A stretch of DNA of 64,000 bases from the NCBI GenBank assembly GCA_001689485.1, contig LUJQ01000074.1:3579-67578 (forward strand), in the 5' to 3' direction. This DNA is from Bacteroidales bacterium M6. Lineage in GTDB: Bacteria; Bacteroidota; Bacteroidia; Bacteroidales; Muribaculaceae. The notes beneath the pieces are model-generated. The model saw only the letters and a list, made by a program, of their open reading frames with translations, was not told where the DNA came from and did no database searches. Positions 42,607 to 51,706 of this stretch are shown here, one piece after another (position 1 is the stretch's first letter; each line of letters begins with the position of its first letter). The translations under genes were made by a program, and so were the position numbers.

Positions 42607-43833
42607 TTAAAATTCGATATGGAACCTGGTTTTGCCGGGTGCAATGGTGGCGAGTGAGAAGCGGCAGTTGTGGCGGCGCAGCACCTCGCTTACGCAAAGC
42701 AGCCCGATGCCTTGCCCATGTGGCTTGGTCGACAGGAAAGGGGTGAACAGCTTTCCGGCAATTTCCGGGTTGATGCCGGGGCCGTCGTCGTCAATGTCGA
42801 CCGACGATGGGTTTGTGCCGGTGGAGATGGTGATTTTCCCGGACGCATGCCCGATGCTTTCAACCGAGTTTTTGATAATATTGACCATTGCCTGCTCAAA
42901 CAACACGACATCGACCATTGCCATCGCGGCATCATCGGCAGGGTGGAAGGAAAGGGTTATCCCTTGTGGTAGCAGCCCTTCAAGGAACGGTAGCTGGCGG
43001 CGCAGGCATTCGTTGAGGTCGCGCGGCGAGGTTACCGGGGCGGGGATTTTAACGACGTCGGTGTATGATGTTATGAACCGGCTCAGGCCGATGCAGCGTT
43101 CGTTGCAGCTTTCGATAATATCCTGTAGTTCAGAGCCGGGTGCGATTACGGTAGCCAAGGTGTCGAGCATCGAGCTGACCCCGCCCATGGTGTTGTTCAC
43201 CTCATGTACAATCAGGCGTATCACTTTGCCGTAGGCTTCTTTTTCGGCGCGGTAAACCTCGTCGGTAAGGCTTTCAACCAGTATGAAGGGGCGCCGGAAG
43301 CCCATTTCCATAAACCATAGCCGCGAAACTTTGAAGATGCTGTTGTCGCCTAGCCGCACCGTGTCGGTGCTTCCGGGCTTTATTTTTTGCACGGCTTCGG
43401 CAAGTTCCCCTTTCATCATCCGGCTGGCGGCCGGGTTCATGCCGGTGGGATTGCCGTCGAAATCGCAGGTGATTATCCCCATCGGCGAGGCTTCTATCAG
43501 CAGGCTCAGGAATGAGTTCTGCTCATGTTTTCGGAGGCGTTCGTTGCGGAGGCTCTGCATCATTGAATTGAACATTTCCACCAGCCGGTCGGCATCCTTA
43601 TGCCCCACTTTTGCCAGGCGGCTGCCGAAGTCCTGTCCTTTCAGAAGGTCGATTCCGTTGGCCAGGGTTGTCATAGGCCGCACAACCGATATGTATAACA
43701 GCAGCAGGCATATTGCCAGGGCTGAGGCTATGCCTGTTTTCCACCACAGCGACACCCCGGCAGTCATGAAAAGCTGCACAATCATGGCTGCAACGAATAT
43801 GGCAATTAGCAGGAAGGCGGTTCGTATTCGCAT
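42607..43833 (-). CDS. Sensor histidine kinase (partner of the NtrC-type regulator)
   Basis: About 408 residues from the ATG at 43833; a longer reading would need a TTG at 43860. Two membrane segments (AFLLIAIFVAAMIVQLF and IASALAICLLLLYISVV) have almost no periplasmic loop between them. A HAMP-like linker follows (RPMTTLANGIDLLKG), then a PAS-like domain (IEASPMGIITCDFDGNPTGM), the phospho-acceptor His in RLIVHEVNNTMGG, the N box IIKNSVESIG and the G boxes DDDGPGINPEI and HGQGIGL. The short loop suggests sensing in the membrane or cytoplasm. It is the last gene of the export operon and lies 54 bases after the regulator gene, its likely phosphorylation target. Confidence 0.9.
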   Translation of the reverse strand: MRIRTAFLLIAIFVAAMIVQLFMTAGVSLWWKTGIASALAICLLLLYISVVRPMTTLANGIDLLKGQDFGSRLAKVGHKDADRLVEMFNSMMQSLRNERLRKHEQNSFLSLLIEASPMGIITCDFDGNPTGMNPAASRMMKGELAEAVQKIKPGSTDTVRLGDNSIFKVSRLWFMEMGFRRPFILVESLTDEVYRAEKEAYGKVIRLIVHEVNNTMGGVSSMLDTLATVIAPGSELQDIIESCNERCIGLSRFITSYTDVVKIPAPVTSPRDLNECLRRQLPFLEGLLPQGITLSFHPADDAAMAMVDVVLFEQAMVNIIKNSVESIGHASGKITISTGTNPSSVDIDDDGPGINPEIAGKLFTPFLSTKPHGQGIGLLCVSEVLRRHNCRFSLATIAPGKTRFHIEF

Positions 43834-43887
43834 CGGTATTGGAAAAAAGTTGTTAGACAATCCCTCGGTCTGTCGGGATTATTCAGG

Positions 43888-45231
43888 TTATCGGTCGATA
43901 CCGTATTTTTCGAGTTTGCGGTAGAGGGTCTGACGTGTCACGCCCAGTTCGGCGGCAACTTTGCTGATATTGCCGCGGAAGCGTCTCAACGCGTCGGCAA
44001 TCGCCTCACGTTCCATATCCTCGAGTGAGGCCGGTTGCATGGTTTGCATGCCTGCCATGGCCGTGGCGTTACCCGGATTATACTGTCTGCTGAAATCGCA
44101 TGCGTCAAGACGCGGGGAGCCGCTGACCAGGATTGTGCGCTCCACAAGGTTTTTAAGCTCGCGGATATTGCCGGGATAGGGCAGACGTGAAAGGAACCCC
44201 ATCGCATCGGCTGTTATCTCCGGCATGCGTATGCCTTCTTGGCGAGTGAAGTTTTCCGAGAAATGTTTCACAAGGAGAGGGATGTCGTCGCGTCGTTCGC
44301 GCAGCGGGGGGAGGCGGAGTGTTATTAGGTTTATGCGGTAGAGAAGGTCTTCGCGGAAGGTGTGTTCGCGCACTTTTGCCCAAAGGTCGGCGTTGGTGGC
44401 GGCGATGACGCGTATGTCGGTCTGCCTCGGACGGCTTTCGCCGAGGCGTTCGAATGTGTGTTGTTGCAGCACGCGCAGCAGTTTCACCTGGCAGCTGAGG
44501 TCGAGGTCGCCGATTTCGTCAAGGAATATGGAACCTTTGTCGGCAAGTTCGAAGCGCCCCTTGCGGTCGGCGGTGGCACCGGTGTAGGCTCCTTTTACGT
44601 GACCGAACATCTCGCTTTCGAAAAGCGACTGGGAGATGCCGCCGAGGTTCACCATCACCAAAGCTTCAGCGCGGCGCTGTGAATTCCGGTGTATGGCCTG
44701 CGCGACGAGTTCCTTCCCGGTCCCGTTTTCACCAAGGATAAGCACCGGGGCATCGGTGGGGGCGACGCGTGCGGCCGTTTCGAGCATTTCGGTCAGGGCA
44801 GGGTTGTTGCCTATGATGGCCGAGCGGTCGAATGTGCCGGAGGTGGTCTGCGGGGTGGTTTCTGAAAGGGATAATGCAGTTGATACCCGTTGCAGCAGTG
44901 TACGGTTGTTCCAAGGCTTCGTTATGAAATCGAAAGCCCCGTAGCGCATCCCTTCCACTGCCAGGGGGATGCTTCCCCATGCGGTTATCAGCATCACCGG
45001 CACTTCGGGACGCAACACTTTAAGGCGGTGCAACAGCTCCAGCCCCTCCTCACCCGTTGTGGCGCGGGTGAAGTTCATATCGGTGATTACAAGCTGTAGT
45101 GAGTGATTGCCACGGGCAATGTCTACAGCCTCGTCGGGGCTTTCAACGGCAACTACCTCGTGACCTGCCGTTTTCAGCAACAGGCTTAACGACAGCCTCA
45201 CAACCTTATCGTCATCAACAATCAGAATCAT
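43888..45231 (-). CDS. NtrC-family sigma-54-dependent response regulator
   Basis: 447 residues: receiver domain (acid pocket VDDDK at 5-9, phospho-acceptor Asp51 in VITDMNF, TKPW lysine), AAA+ domain with Walker A GENGTGKE, Walker B FLDEIGDL and arginine-finger region, and a Fis-type helix-turn-helix at the end (ISKVAAELGVTRQTLYRKL). The sigma-54 contact loop reads GAYTGA in place of the classical GAFTGA; Tyr occurs in some working members. It activates sigma-54 promoters when phosphorylated. Its place behind the export genes points to self-regulation of the operon. Its ATG lies 3 bases after a -7 box (45235-45243), so a leaderless message is possible. Confidence 0.95.
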   Translation of the reverse strand: MILIVDDDKVVRLSLSLLLKTAGHEVVAVESPDEAVDIARGNHSLQLVITDMNFTRATTGEEGLELLHRLKVLRPEVPVMLITAWGSIPLAVEGMRYGAFDFITKPWNNRTLLQRVSTALSLSETTPQTTSGTFDRSAIIGNNPALTEMLETAARVAPTDAPVLILGENGTGKELVAQAIHRNSQRRAEALVMVNLGGISQSLFESEMFGHVKGAYTGATADRKGRFELADKGSIFLDEIGDLDLSCQVKLLRVLQQHTFERLGESRPRQTDIRVIAATNADLWAKVREHTFREDLLYRINLITLRLPPLRERRDDIPLLVKHFSENFTRQEGIRMPEITADAMGFLSRLPYPGNIRELKNLVERTILVSGSPRLDACDFSRQYNPGNATAMAGMQTMQPASLEDMEREAIADALRRFRGNISKVAAELGVTRQTLYRKLEKYGIDR

Positions 45232-45234
45232 AGT

Positions 45235-45243
45235 GCAAAGATA
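45235..45243 (-). promoter_or_regulatory. -7 box TATCTTTGC immediately before the regulator ATG
   Basis: Reads TATCTTTGC on the - strand, matching TAnnTTTG, with just 3 bases between it and the ATG at 45229-45231. Transcription would begin at or very near the start codon, giving a leaderless or almost leaderless mRNA. The -33 region is taken up by the gttgagaa tandem repeat. Confidence 0.45.
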
Positions 45244-45251
45244 AGAAAGAA

Positions 45252-45394
45252 GTTGAGAAGTTGAGAAGTTGAGAAGTTAAGAAGAAGTGGTAGGTAGTGG
45301 GTAAGGTGATAAGGGGTATGGGTGGAAAAGGTTTTGGTTTCTTAAACTCTTAACCTCTAAATTTCTCAACTTCTCAACTTCTCAACTTCTCAAC
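45252..45394. repeat. Inverted clusters of an 8-bp tandem repeat between tolC-like and regulator genes
   Basis: Left cluster: gttgagaa three times plus gttaagaa at 45252-45283. Right cluster: ttctcaac four times at 45363-45394. The clusters are reverse complements separated by 79 bases, so the region can fold into a long stem or lose and gain units by slippage. It fills the gap between the tolC-like stop and the regulator start. Confidence 0.85.
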
Positions 45395-45398
45395 TTCT

Positions 45399-46859
45399 TT
45401 ATTTCACCAACCGCTCGATGTCGGCATCGATGTCGCGGTTGCGGGAGTAGTCCCAGAGGGTGAGTGAACGGAGTTGGAAGTAGTATGACCAGTAGAGGTA
45501 AAGCTCGTTTACCATGTCGCGGCGAGCCTGGTCTTTTTTCACCTGCGAGTCGTTAAGGTCGAGTGTGGAGATTTTCCCGATGAGGAATGTTTCCACGTTG
45601 GTGTCGTAACGGCGTTGTGAAATGGTGTCGGCGCGCATTGCCAGGTCGAGCTGCATCTGCTGGTTGTTGAACCGCTCCACAAGGATGAATAGGTTTTGGT
45701 TGAAATCCATGGTTTCCTGGCGCAGGCGGCTTTCCACCACGCGGCGGTTACTTTCGGCAACTTTCACGGCACCGCGCCGTTTGCCCCAGTCGAGGATAGG
45801 GATTTTCACACCCACCTCCACCACCTGGTTGGAGCGGAGGTTGCGGTATGATCGGGCGATTTCGTTGGAGGTACCTGTATAACCTACCTGGGCGAAAAGT
45901 GTGATTTGCCTCAGGTCGCCTTTTGCTTTTGCCACGGCATAGTCGGCTTCGAGCTGGCGTCGGCGTATGTTTCGTGCGAACTTGTTGTTGGTCAGGGCAC
46001 GGTGCAGGGCATCGTCGTAGGTAAGCGACACATGCGGCACCTCGTCGGGCACTTCGGGCACCAGTTCGGTGTCTTCGTCATAGTCGAGGAATGCCCGGAG
46101 TGTGAACATGGCGTTTTTGAGATCGCTTTCGCGTGCGGTCAGGTCGGAACGTGCGTCGAGCAGGTTGAGTTCCATCTGCAAAAGGTCGTTCTCGCTGATT
46201 TGCCCCATGGCGCGTTTTTCGCGGGCCACCTCGTAGAGGCGCGAGGCGTTTTCATGGTTCTGCCGGGCTATTTCCATGTTTTCGCGTGCCATCAGCAGCG
46301 AAAAATAGTCGCTGATGGCGGTCATGGCCACCTCTTCTGTGGCGCTTAGGAATGCGGCCTTGGCCTCGGCATAGCGTTCGGGTTCTATCTTACGGTCCCA
46401 TTTCACCTTGTTCACCCCGAATACCGGCTGGTTGAGGGTCAGGGCTACGGGGATTGACATGAACCGGTTGGTGCCCCCTTCCTCGAGGTCGCGGTAGTAG
46501 TCGAACGAGGTGTTGAGCGAAAGGGTACCCCCGGTGAGCCATATGTTTTGCGACACCGACAGCTCCCCGTTGAGTTGCAGATGGTTGTTGCGCACGAAGC
46601 TGTAGGAGCCGTTGGCGTCCATATATGGGGAATATTGCTTGTAATAGCCGGGTAGTGTGGCGGTGAAGTTTACTTCGGGGAGCAGTTCTGCCCGGTATGT
46701 ACGGTATTCCCAATAGGCTTGGCGCAGTTCGTCAAGTGCCACGGCGGCATCGACACTGCGAAGGCGGGCGCGGTCGATGGCTTCGTTGAGCGACAGGCTC
46801 ACCACTTCGCCATGCATGGCGAAGGTGGTGAGAAGGCATCCTATTAGAAGTGGCTTCAT
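45399..46859 (-). CDS. TolC-family outer-membrane efflux protein
   Basis: 486 residues with a short signal peptide (MKPLLIGCLLTTFAMHGEVV). The TolC-type repeat structure is visible in two halves: SLNEAIDRARLRSVDAAVAL near the start and LTYDDALHRALTNNKFARNI near residue 280, each followed by long alpha-helical stretches (for example ENDLLQMELNLLDARSDLTA). It forms the outer-membrane exit duct for the adaptor and ABC permeases encoded upstream. Tandem repeats lie on both sides of the gene: heptamers in the 5' leader and octamers after the stop. Confidence 0.88.
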   Translation of the reverse strand: MKPLLIGCLLTTFAMHGEVVSLSLNEAIDRARLRSVDAAVALDELRQAYWEYRTYRAELLPEVNFTATLPGYYKQYSPYMDANGSYSFVRNNHLQLNGELSVSQNIWLTGGTLSLNTSFDYYRDLEEGGTNRFMSIPVALTLNQPVFGVNKVKWDRKIEPERYAEAKAAFLSATEEVAMTAISDYFSLLMARENMEIARQNHENASRLYEVAREKRAMGQISENDLLQMELNLLDARSDLTARESDLKNAMFTLRAFLDYDEDTELVPEVPDEVPHVSLTYDDALHRALTNNKFARNIRRRQLEADYAVAKAKGDLRQITLFAQVGYTGTSNEIARSYRNLRSNQVVEVGVKIPILDWGKRRGAVKVAESNRRVVESRLRQETMDFNQNLFILVERFNNQQMQLDLAMRADTISQRRYDTNVETFLIGKISTLDLNDSQVKKDQARRDMVNELYLYWSYYFQLRSLTLWDYSRNRDIDADIERLVK

Positions 46860-46865
46860 GGGGAG

Positions 46866-46907
46866 GTTATAAGTTATAAGTTGTAAGTTATAAGTTATAA
46901 GTTTTAA
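46866..46907. repeat. Heptamer tandem repeat in the tolC-like leader
   Basis: Six 7-bp units of gttataa type (gttataa, gttataa, gttgtaa, gttataa, gttataa, gttttaa), 6 bases upstream of the tolC-like ATG and 4 bases from the permease stop. On the - strand the leader reads (ttataac)n-ctcccc-ATG. Change in copy number would alter the leader length between the two genes. Confidence 0.8.
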
Positions 46908-46911
46908 GGGG

Positions 46912-48234
46912 TTATTCGTCCTTAAGGGCTATGGCGGGCTCGGTTTTCATGGCCTTGCGTGCGGGGAACAGGATGCCGAGCACTATCATCAGGGCCATTA
47001 ACAGGTAGGTTATCACAACGGTTACGGCAAAGCGTGCCGGTTCGAAAAAGTCCCATCCCCACACGCACTGGTTTAACTGATAATGTGTTATCAGCCAGTC
47101 GCACACCACTGCAAACGGTGTGGCGATGGTGAGTAGGAGCAATCCTTCGCTTGTCAGACGCCGGAAAACCGATGCCGCGGTAGCGCCGTTTACCTTCCGG
47201 ATCGCGATTTCGCCCACACGCTGCTGGGTGCGGAACCAGAATGTGCCGAGAAGCCCCAGGAATATGCTTGTCATAAGGAAGAGCATTATGACGATGTGGT
47301 TTCGCAATTCTTTGTCGTATTCCGTCTGTACGATTTTGCGGATCTGCCTGAATGGAGTTGTTGACGCCACATAGTTGTTGCCGGCACGGAATGTGGTTGT
47401 GGCATTGTTGTTGAGGTCGGTTATAAGCTGTTGCATCTGCCCGGGGCGTGCCCGCACCACGATGCGGTTTCCGCACACCTCGTCGGGGTTGTTTTCGTCG
47501 ATGCATGTTATAAGTGCCATGTTGGGGGTTTCATATTCAAGACGTTTGATGTTACGGATTATACCGCCCACACGGAAGGCTACGGAGTCGCCGGAGGCTT
47601 TCGTGTACAGCACGCGGCCGATGAGTTTTGATTTGTCGGCATCATATTCCTTTACCCAGTAGTTGAAATACTCATCGTCGGTGAATTTCTGTGTCGCGAT
47701 GTCGTAGCTCACCACGTTGGCCGACAGCAGTGCTTCATTGTGCCTCAGCACATCGGCCATCTCTTGTGGAGTTTCCCCCTTGGCGCCATGGATGCGGAAC
47801 ACCCGCATATAGTCGGGACTTACGTGTCGCCAGCCCAGGTAGCTTGTTATCAGGGAGTCTTTGCCGTCGGCGGCACGCATTGAGATGGTCCATGAGTTTT
47901 GAGTGTATGGTATGGCGCTGCTCGGGGCTATCGCCACCGCTTCCACGGCAGGATGGTTTCCGATGCGGTCGCGGATGGCGATTATGCCTTGTGCGGAGGT
48001 TTCCATGGTAGAGTCGGACGGGTCATATTCCCCGGCTTCGGCCGGGACTTGCGATATGTCGACAAGGACGCATTCATCGGCATCGATCTCCATGGGAGTG
48101 CCGATTATTATGGTCTGTGTGGCGAGGAAGTCGGTTACGTACCACATCACCACGCTCACAACGAGCAGTTCCGCGGCAAGCCATAGGTTGCTGCGCCATT
48201 CGTTGGTTATCTGTTTGAGGAGTTTTCGTGACAT
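46912..48234 (-). CDS. FtsX/MacB-type ABC permease (second of two)
   Basis: 440 residues from the ATG at 48234 (MSRKLLKQITNEWRSNLWLA); the longer open frame upstream lacks signs of coding. One N-terminal membrane segment is followed by a large periplasmic MacB-type core domain, then three C-terminal membrane segments (IVIMLFLMTSIFLGLLGTFW; LLLLTIATPFAVVCDWLI; VVITYLLMALMIVLGILFPA) and the FtsX motif GEIAIRKVNGA. Ends with the typical PARKAMKTEPAIALKDE. Works with the ABC ATPase and the other permease as a heterodimer, by inference from gene order; such systems use mechanical force to move substrates from the periplasm. Confidence 0.87.
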   Translation of the reverse strand: MSRKLLKQITNEWRSNLWLAAELLVVSVVMWYVTDFLATQTIIIGTPMEIDADECVLVDISQVPAEAGEYDPSDSTMETSAQGIIAIRDRIGNHPAVEAVAIAPSSAIPYTQNSWTISMRAADGKDSLITSYLGWRHVSPDYMRVFRIHGAKGETPQEMADVLRHNEALLSANVVSYDIATQKFTDDEYFNYWVKEYDADKSKLIGRVLYTKASGDSVAFRVGGIIRNIKRLEYETPNMALITCIDENNPDEVCGNRIVVRARPGQMQQLITDLNNNATTTFRAGNNYVASTTPFRQIRKIVQTEYDKELRNHIVIMLFLMTSIFLGLLGTFWFRTQQRVGEIAIRKVNGATAASVFRRLTSEGLLLLTIATPFAVVCDWLITHYQLNQCVWGWDFFEPARFAVTVVITYLLMALMIVLGILFPARKAMKTEPAIALKDE

Positions 48235-48272
48235 GTTTAATATGGTTGGGTGCTGATGGAAACTGGTTGAGG

Positions 48273-49544
48273 TTATTTGTGGAGGCCGCCGATGGCTTCT
48301 ACGGGACTGATGCGCACCGCTCTCCATGCGGGGATCGCGCTGCTGAGGAGGTTGAGGATGAAGCAGAAACCGATGGCGAAGAGCAATACATCCAGGTTGA
48401 CAAACATCATCGGGTTTATGCCTGAATGTGTGTTTGCCAGGCCGTAGTCGTTATAAAGAAGGTCGAAGGCAAGCCAGATGAAAAGCACGCCGGCGATGAA
48501 TCCGATTATGCCTCCGGCCAGGGTTATGATGAAGTTTTCGGTGAGGATGTTGCCCACAAGGCGGCTGCGCGTGCAGCCGAAGGCGCGCCGCACCCCTATC
48601 TCGCTCACGCGTTTCCGCAGGCGGCTCTGTGTCATGCTGCTCAGGTTGATGGCCGGAATCAGTATCAGGATGGCGTAGATTATCCATCGTTGGCGTTGCG
48701 GTGTCTGATAATCGGGGGTGATGTTGCTGTAGCGCAGATGTGGGATTGCTTCCTGGGGATATGGTGCCTCATGGTCGGCCATTCTGCTGCCGTCGGCTTT
48801 CATTTCGGAGTTAAGGGCTTCCACGCGGCGGTTGATTTCGTTTCTTATGGCAGGGAAGTCGGCTTTGTCGCGCGCCAGGATTGTGGCATGCACACCTCCC
48901 ATATAGGTTTTACGCTCTTTTTCCTCCTGGCTGAATGGTATCCATACCTGTGCATAGGCTGTGGAAGTCACTGTGGGCACATCTTTGACCACTGCAGCCA
49001 CAGTGTAGGGGTTGTAGTAGTTGATGTTGAACCGGCGCCCAACGGCATCGGTGGTTCCGAATAGGGTGCGTGCCACGCTTTCAGTTACGATTGCTTTCCG
49101 GAGATCGGTATCCGAATCGGTGAATGGGTTGCCATGGAGGAATGTGAAATCAAACACTTTCCAGAAGTTTGAGTCGGCGCATCGGAAGTCGACTGTCATA
49201 GGGGTTTTGCCATGGACGTTTACATGTGCATCCATTGGTGATGCAGATGTGCATCCTGTGGCTTCGGCCGATTCAAGGTTGCAGTAGAGGCGTTGTGCCG
49301 CGTAGTATGACATTGTTGACGAGCCGCCGAATCCGTTGGGATCGTTGATATCCTCTCGGTGGAAGAAGCGGGCGTGGAGAAATCTGTCGCGGTTGCTTTC
49401 GGGGGCTATCGGGGTCACCTCCATTTCCTGGAGCATCACCACAACCATTATAAGGAAAATGGCGAGAGCCGTGCCCGAAAGGGTTATTATGCCGATTAGC
49501 GGCTGCTGTCGCATTTCGGCTGTGATTTGTTTTATGTAGTTCAT
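48273..49544 (-). CDS. FtsX/MacB-type ABC permease (first of two)
   Basis: 423 residues. N-terminal membrane segment (LIGIITLSGTALAIFLIMVV), large periplasmic domain (with HARFFHREDINDPNGFGGSS), three C-terminal membrane segments and the motif VSEIGVRRAFGCTRSRLVG. Ends PAWRAVRISPVEAIGGLHK, the common MacB-family tail. It is only distantly like the next permease, so the pair probably forms a heterodimer. It lies 58 bases after the ATPase gene and 38 bases before the second permease. Confidence 0.88.
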   Translation of the reverse strand: MNYIKQITAEMRQQPLIGIITLSGTALAIFLIMVVVMLQEMEVTPIAPESNRDRFLHARFFHREDINDPNGFGGSSTMSYYAAQRLYCNLESAEATGCTSASPMDAHVNVHGKTPMTVDFRCADSNFWKVFDFTFLHGNPFTDSDTDLRKAIVTESVARTLFGTTDAVGRRFNINYYNPYTVAAVVKDVPTVTSTAYAQVWIPFSQEEKERKTYMGGVHATILARDKADFPAIRNEINRRVEALNSEMKADGSRMADHEAPYPQEAIPHLRYSNITPDYQTPQRQRWIIYAILILIPAINLSSMTQSRLRKRVSEIGVRRAFGCTRSRLVGNILTENFIITLAGGIIGFIAGVLFIWLAFDLLYNDYGLANTHSGINPMMFVNLDVLLFAIGFCFILNLLSSAIPAWRAVRISPVEAIGGLHK

Positions 49545-49602
49545 AAGGGGGTGGGCTAATAATTAAAAACGCACTTTATTGAATGTTGAATCGTGGAGGT
49601 GC

Positions 49603-50271
49603 TCAGTTGATCTGTCGGCCGTCGAAGAAGCGGATTATGCGGTTTGTCTGCGCGGCCTGCTCCTCATTGTGGGTCACCATGAGCAGTGTGCGCCCGTCGT
49701 CCTTGTTGAGGCGGTGGAGTATTTCCATCACCTCCGCTCCCATTTTTGAGTCGAGGTTTCCGGTGGGTTCGTCGGCAAGGATTATTTCGGGGTTGCCGAC
49801 AATGGCTCTTGCAATGGCCACGCGCTGGCATTGTCCGCCCGAAAGCTGTGTCGGCATGTGGTGCATGCGATGCGACAGACCTACGCGGTTGAGCACGTCG
49901 CGCACCATGCGCCGGCGTTCGGCCGAGCTGATTCCTTTGCGATAGATTAGCGGGAGTTCCACATTGTCGGCTACATTGAGAGTGGGTATGAGGTGGAAGC
50001 TCTGAAACACGAATCCTATGCGTGAATTGCGGAATGCGGCAAGGGCGCTGTCGGACATCGAGGAGGTGGAGGTGCCGTCGATTTCCACTGTGCCTTCGGT
50101 GGGGGCGTCGAGCAATCCGATGATATTCAGAAGCGTGGATTTTCCGCAGCCCGATGGGCCCATCACGCTTACGAATTCGCCACGGGCGATTTCCATGTTT
50201 ACATTTTCCAGTGCGAGTGTCTCGATTTCTGATGTGCGGTAGATTTTGTTGATGTTCTGTAACTTTATCAT
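49603..50271 (-). CDS. ABC transporter ATPase, LolD/MacB type
   Basis: 222 residues. Walker A GPSGCGKSTLLN, Q-loop region GFVFQSFHLIPTLNVADNV, signature LSGGQCQRVAIARAI, Walker B EIILADEPTGNLDS and a switch His in LLMVTHNEEQA are all present. The TGNLD motif and the length match the LolD/MacB/FtsE group, which powers FtsX-type permeases. It sits between the adaptor and permease genes on the same strand. Confidence 0.94.
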   Translation of the reverse strand: MIKLQNINKIYRTSEIETLALENVNMEIARGEFVSVMGPSGCGKSTLLNIIGLLDAPTEGTVEIDGTSTSSMSDSALAAFRNSRIGFVFQSFHLIPTLNVADNVELPLIYRKGISSAERRRMVRDVLNRVGLSHRMHHMPTQLSGGQCQRVAIARAIVGNPEIILADEPTGNLDSKMGAEVMEILHRLNKDDGRTLLMVTHNEEQAAQTNRIIRFFDGRQIN

Positions 50272-50299
50272 AGCTGTGAGGTGTTAAGCGTGGGAAACG

Positions 50300-51547
50300 T
50301 TATTGTTTTATTTTCAGGTTTTTCTTGTTGGCATATTCCGTCATGTCGGAAATCACTATGCTGTCGCCGGGGTTGATGCCATCCTTCACCTCAACGAAAT
50401 CATAGTTGGAGTCGCCCAGTTGCACGCGCCGGCGCGCCAGCTCGTTGCCTTTGACCACAAACATGTCGTAGTCGCCCGGCCCTTTGAAATAGGGGCCTGT
50501 GGGGATTCGCACCACATCTTCATGGAGGTCGCAGAGAACGTGAACCTCCATTTTGAGCCCCGACCGCAGCCGCGGGTGGTCGTCATCGTCGAGAGCTATC
50601 GAAAAGGTGATTATGCCGTTTTTCGACAGCGGTGTCACACTGGTCACCATTCCTCCGAGCTGCGTGCGCCCTGATTTGAGGGTCACGCGCGAGCCAACGG
50701 CAACGCGGTCGGCATAATTGTCGGCAATCTCGGCTGTGGCTTTGAAATGCGAGAGGTCGGAAATCACGGCCACCCGTTCGCCCTGGCCTACCTGCTGGCC
50801 GATTTGGTCGTTGATATAGGTTAGGGTTGCTTTGCGGGGTGATTTCAGGCGTGCATCCTCAAGGGTGCGCTGCTTTTCACCGAAATTCTTGTCGAAAATG
50901 TCGAGTTCGAGCTGCTTCATCTTTATCGATGCGTCGCGCACGCGGCGTTCGTTGTCGAGCTGCGTTCGTAGCTGTTCGAGTTGCAGACGCCCTGTTTCGT
51001 AGGCGAATTCGGCTTCGCGAACACGCTCGCCTGTGCCTGAGCCGATGCTGTCGAGGCGCCGTTCGTTGATTACTTCGGCGTGCAGCCGGTTCACGTCCAT
51101 TTCCTTGACCTTTGCCTGCATCTCGAGGTCGGCAAGATATGTGGTGTTGTTGAGGCGTGTCTGCTCGGTTTCGAGCACTTTGCTGCGGCGTTCGTCGGCA
51201 AGGCGTCCGATTTCGTTTTCTGTGCTTTCGAGGTCGAGGCGGAGCAGGGGGGTGCCTACATCCACGGTGTCACCCTCCTTGCTGTAGACTTCGACTATGC
51301 GCGATGAAATCGGTGAGTTGATAATCTGTTCGAAAGCCGGCACCACGCGTCCTGTGCCGGCAACCGAGGTTTCGAGCGCCCCACGTTCGGCCACCCCGAT
51401 TGTGAGCGACGAACGTTTGATGCCGTCCTGCACGAACATGCTTATCCCGGCGATTGCCGCAATCGCCGCCGCAGCCCCCACGCCCCATTTCAGTAGGCGT
51501 TTTCTCAAAACTTTCCGTTGTTCTTCTTTTGGAATCTGACGATCCAT
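50300..51547 (-). CDS. HlyD/MacA-type periplasmic adaptor protein
   Basis: 415 residues from the ATG at 51547 (MDRQIPKEEQRKVLRKRLLK); an upstream in-frame ATG at 51622 would add 25 residues of low-complexity N-terminus. A single N-terminal membrane anchor (WGVGAAAAIAAIAGISMFV) is followed by a lipoyl-like half-motif (INSPISSRIVEVYSKEGDTV, then DVGTPLLRLD), a coiled-coil hairpin of about 130 residues, the second lipoyl half (LKSPRKATLTYINDQIGQQV) and beta-barrel domains. It links the ABC permeases to the TolC-like duct. First gene of the seven-gene - strand unit. Confidence 0.88.
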   Translation of the reverse strand: MDRQIPKEEQRKVLRKRLLKWGVGAAAAIAAIAGISMFVQDGIKRSSLTIGVAERGALETSVAGTGRVVPAFEQIINSPISSRIVEVYSKEGDTVDVGTPLLRLDLESTENEIGRLADERRSKVLETEQTRLNNTTYLADLEMQAKVKEMDVNRLHAEVINERRLDSIGSGTGERVREAEFAYETGRLQLEQLRTQLDNERRVRDASIKMKQLELDIFDKNFGEKQRTLEDARLKSPRKATLTYINDQIGQQVGQGERVAVISDLSHFKATAEIADNYADRVAVGSRVTLKSGRTQLGGMVTSVTPLSKNGIITFSIALDDDDHPRLRSGLKMEVHVLCDLHEDVVRIPTGPYFKGPGDYDMFVVKGNELARRRVQLGDSNYDFVEVKDGINPGDSIVISDMTEYANKKNLKIKQ

Positions 51548-51633
51548 TGTAATCTCCGTATGTGGAAGTCGGTTCTGACTCCCGGTTGGTATTTGTTGGT
51601 TTGGTTGGCTTCCCCGTTCCATGCCAAAATAGA

Positions 51634-51649
51634 TTCATAAACCGTGCCA
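51634..51649 (-). promoter_or_regulatory. Partial sigma-54-like promoter upstream of the adaptor gene
   Basis: The - strand reads TGGCACGGTTTATGAA. The -24 part TTGGCACG (counting one more base) is perfect, but the -12 part is ATGAA, lacking the important GC. It lies 87 bases before the adaptor ATG, a suitable distance. Because the -12 element is poor it may be weak or non-functional. Confidence 0.3.
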
Positions 51650-51706
51650 AAAAGGCAAGGCGCTGAATATCAGTGGGCGTTGGTTTGATGAGTGTAACAA
51701 AATCAT

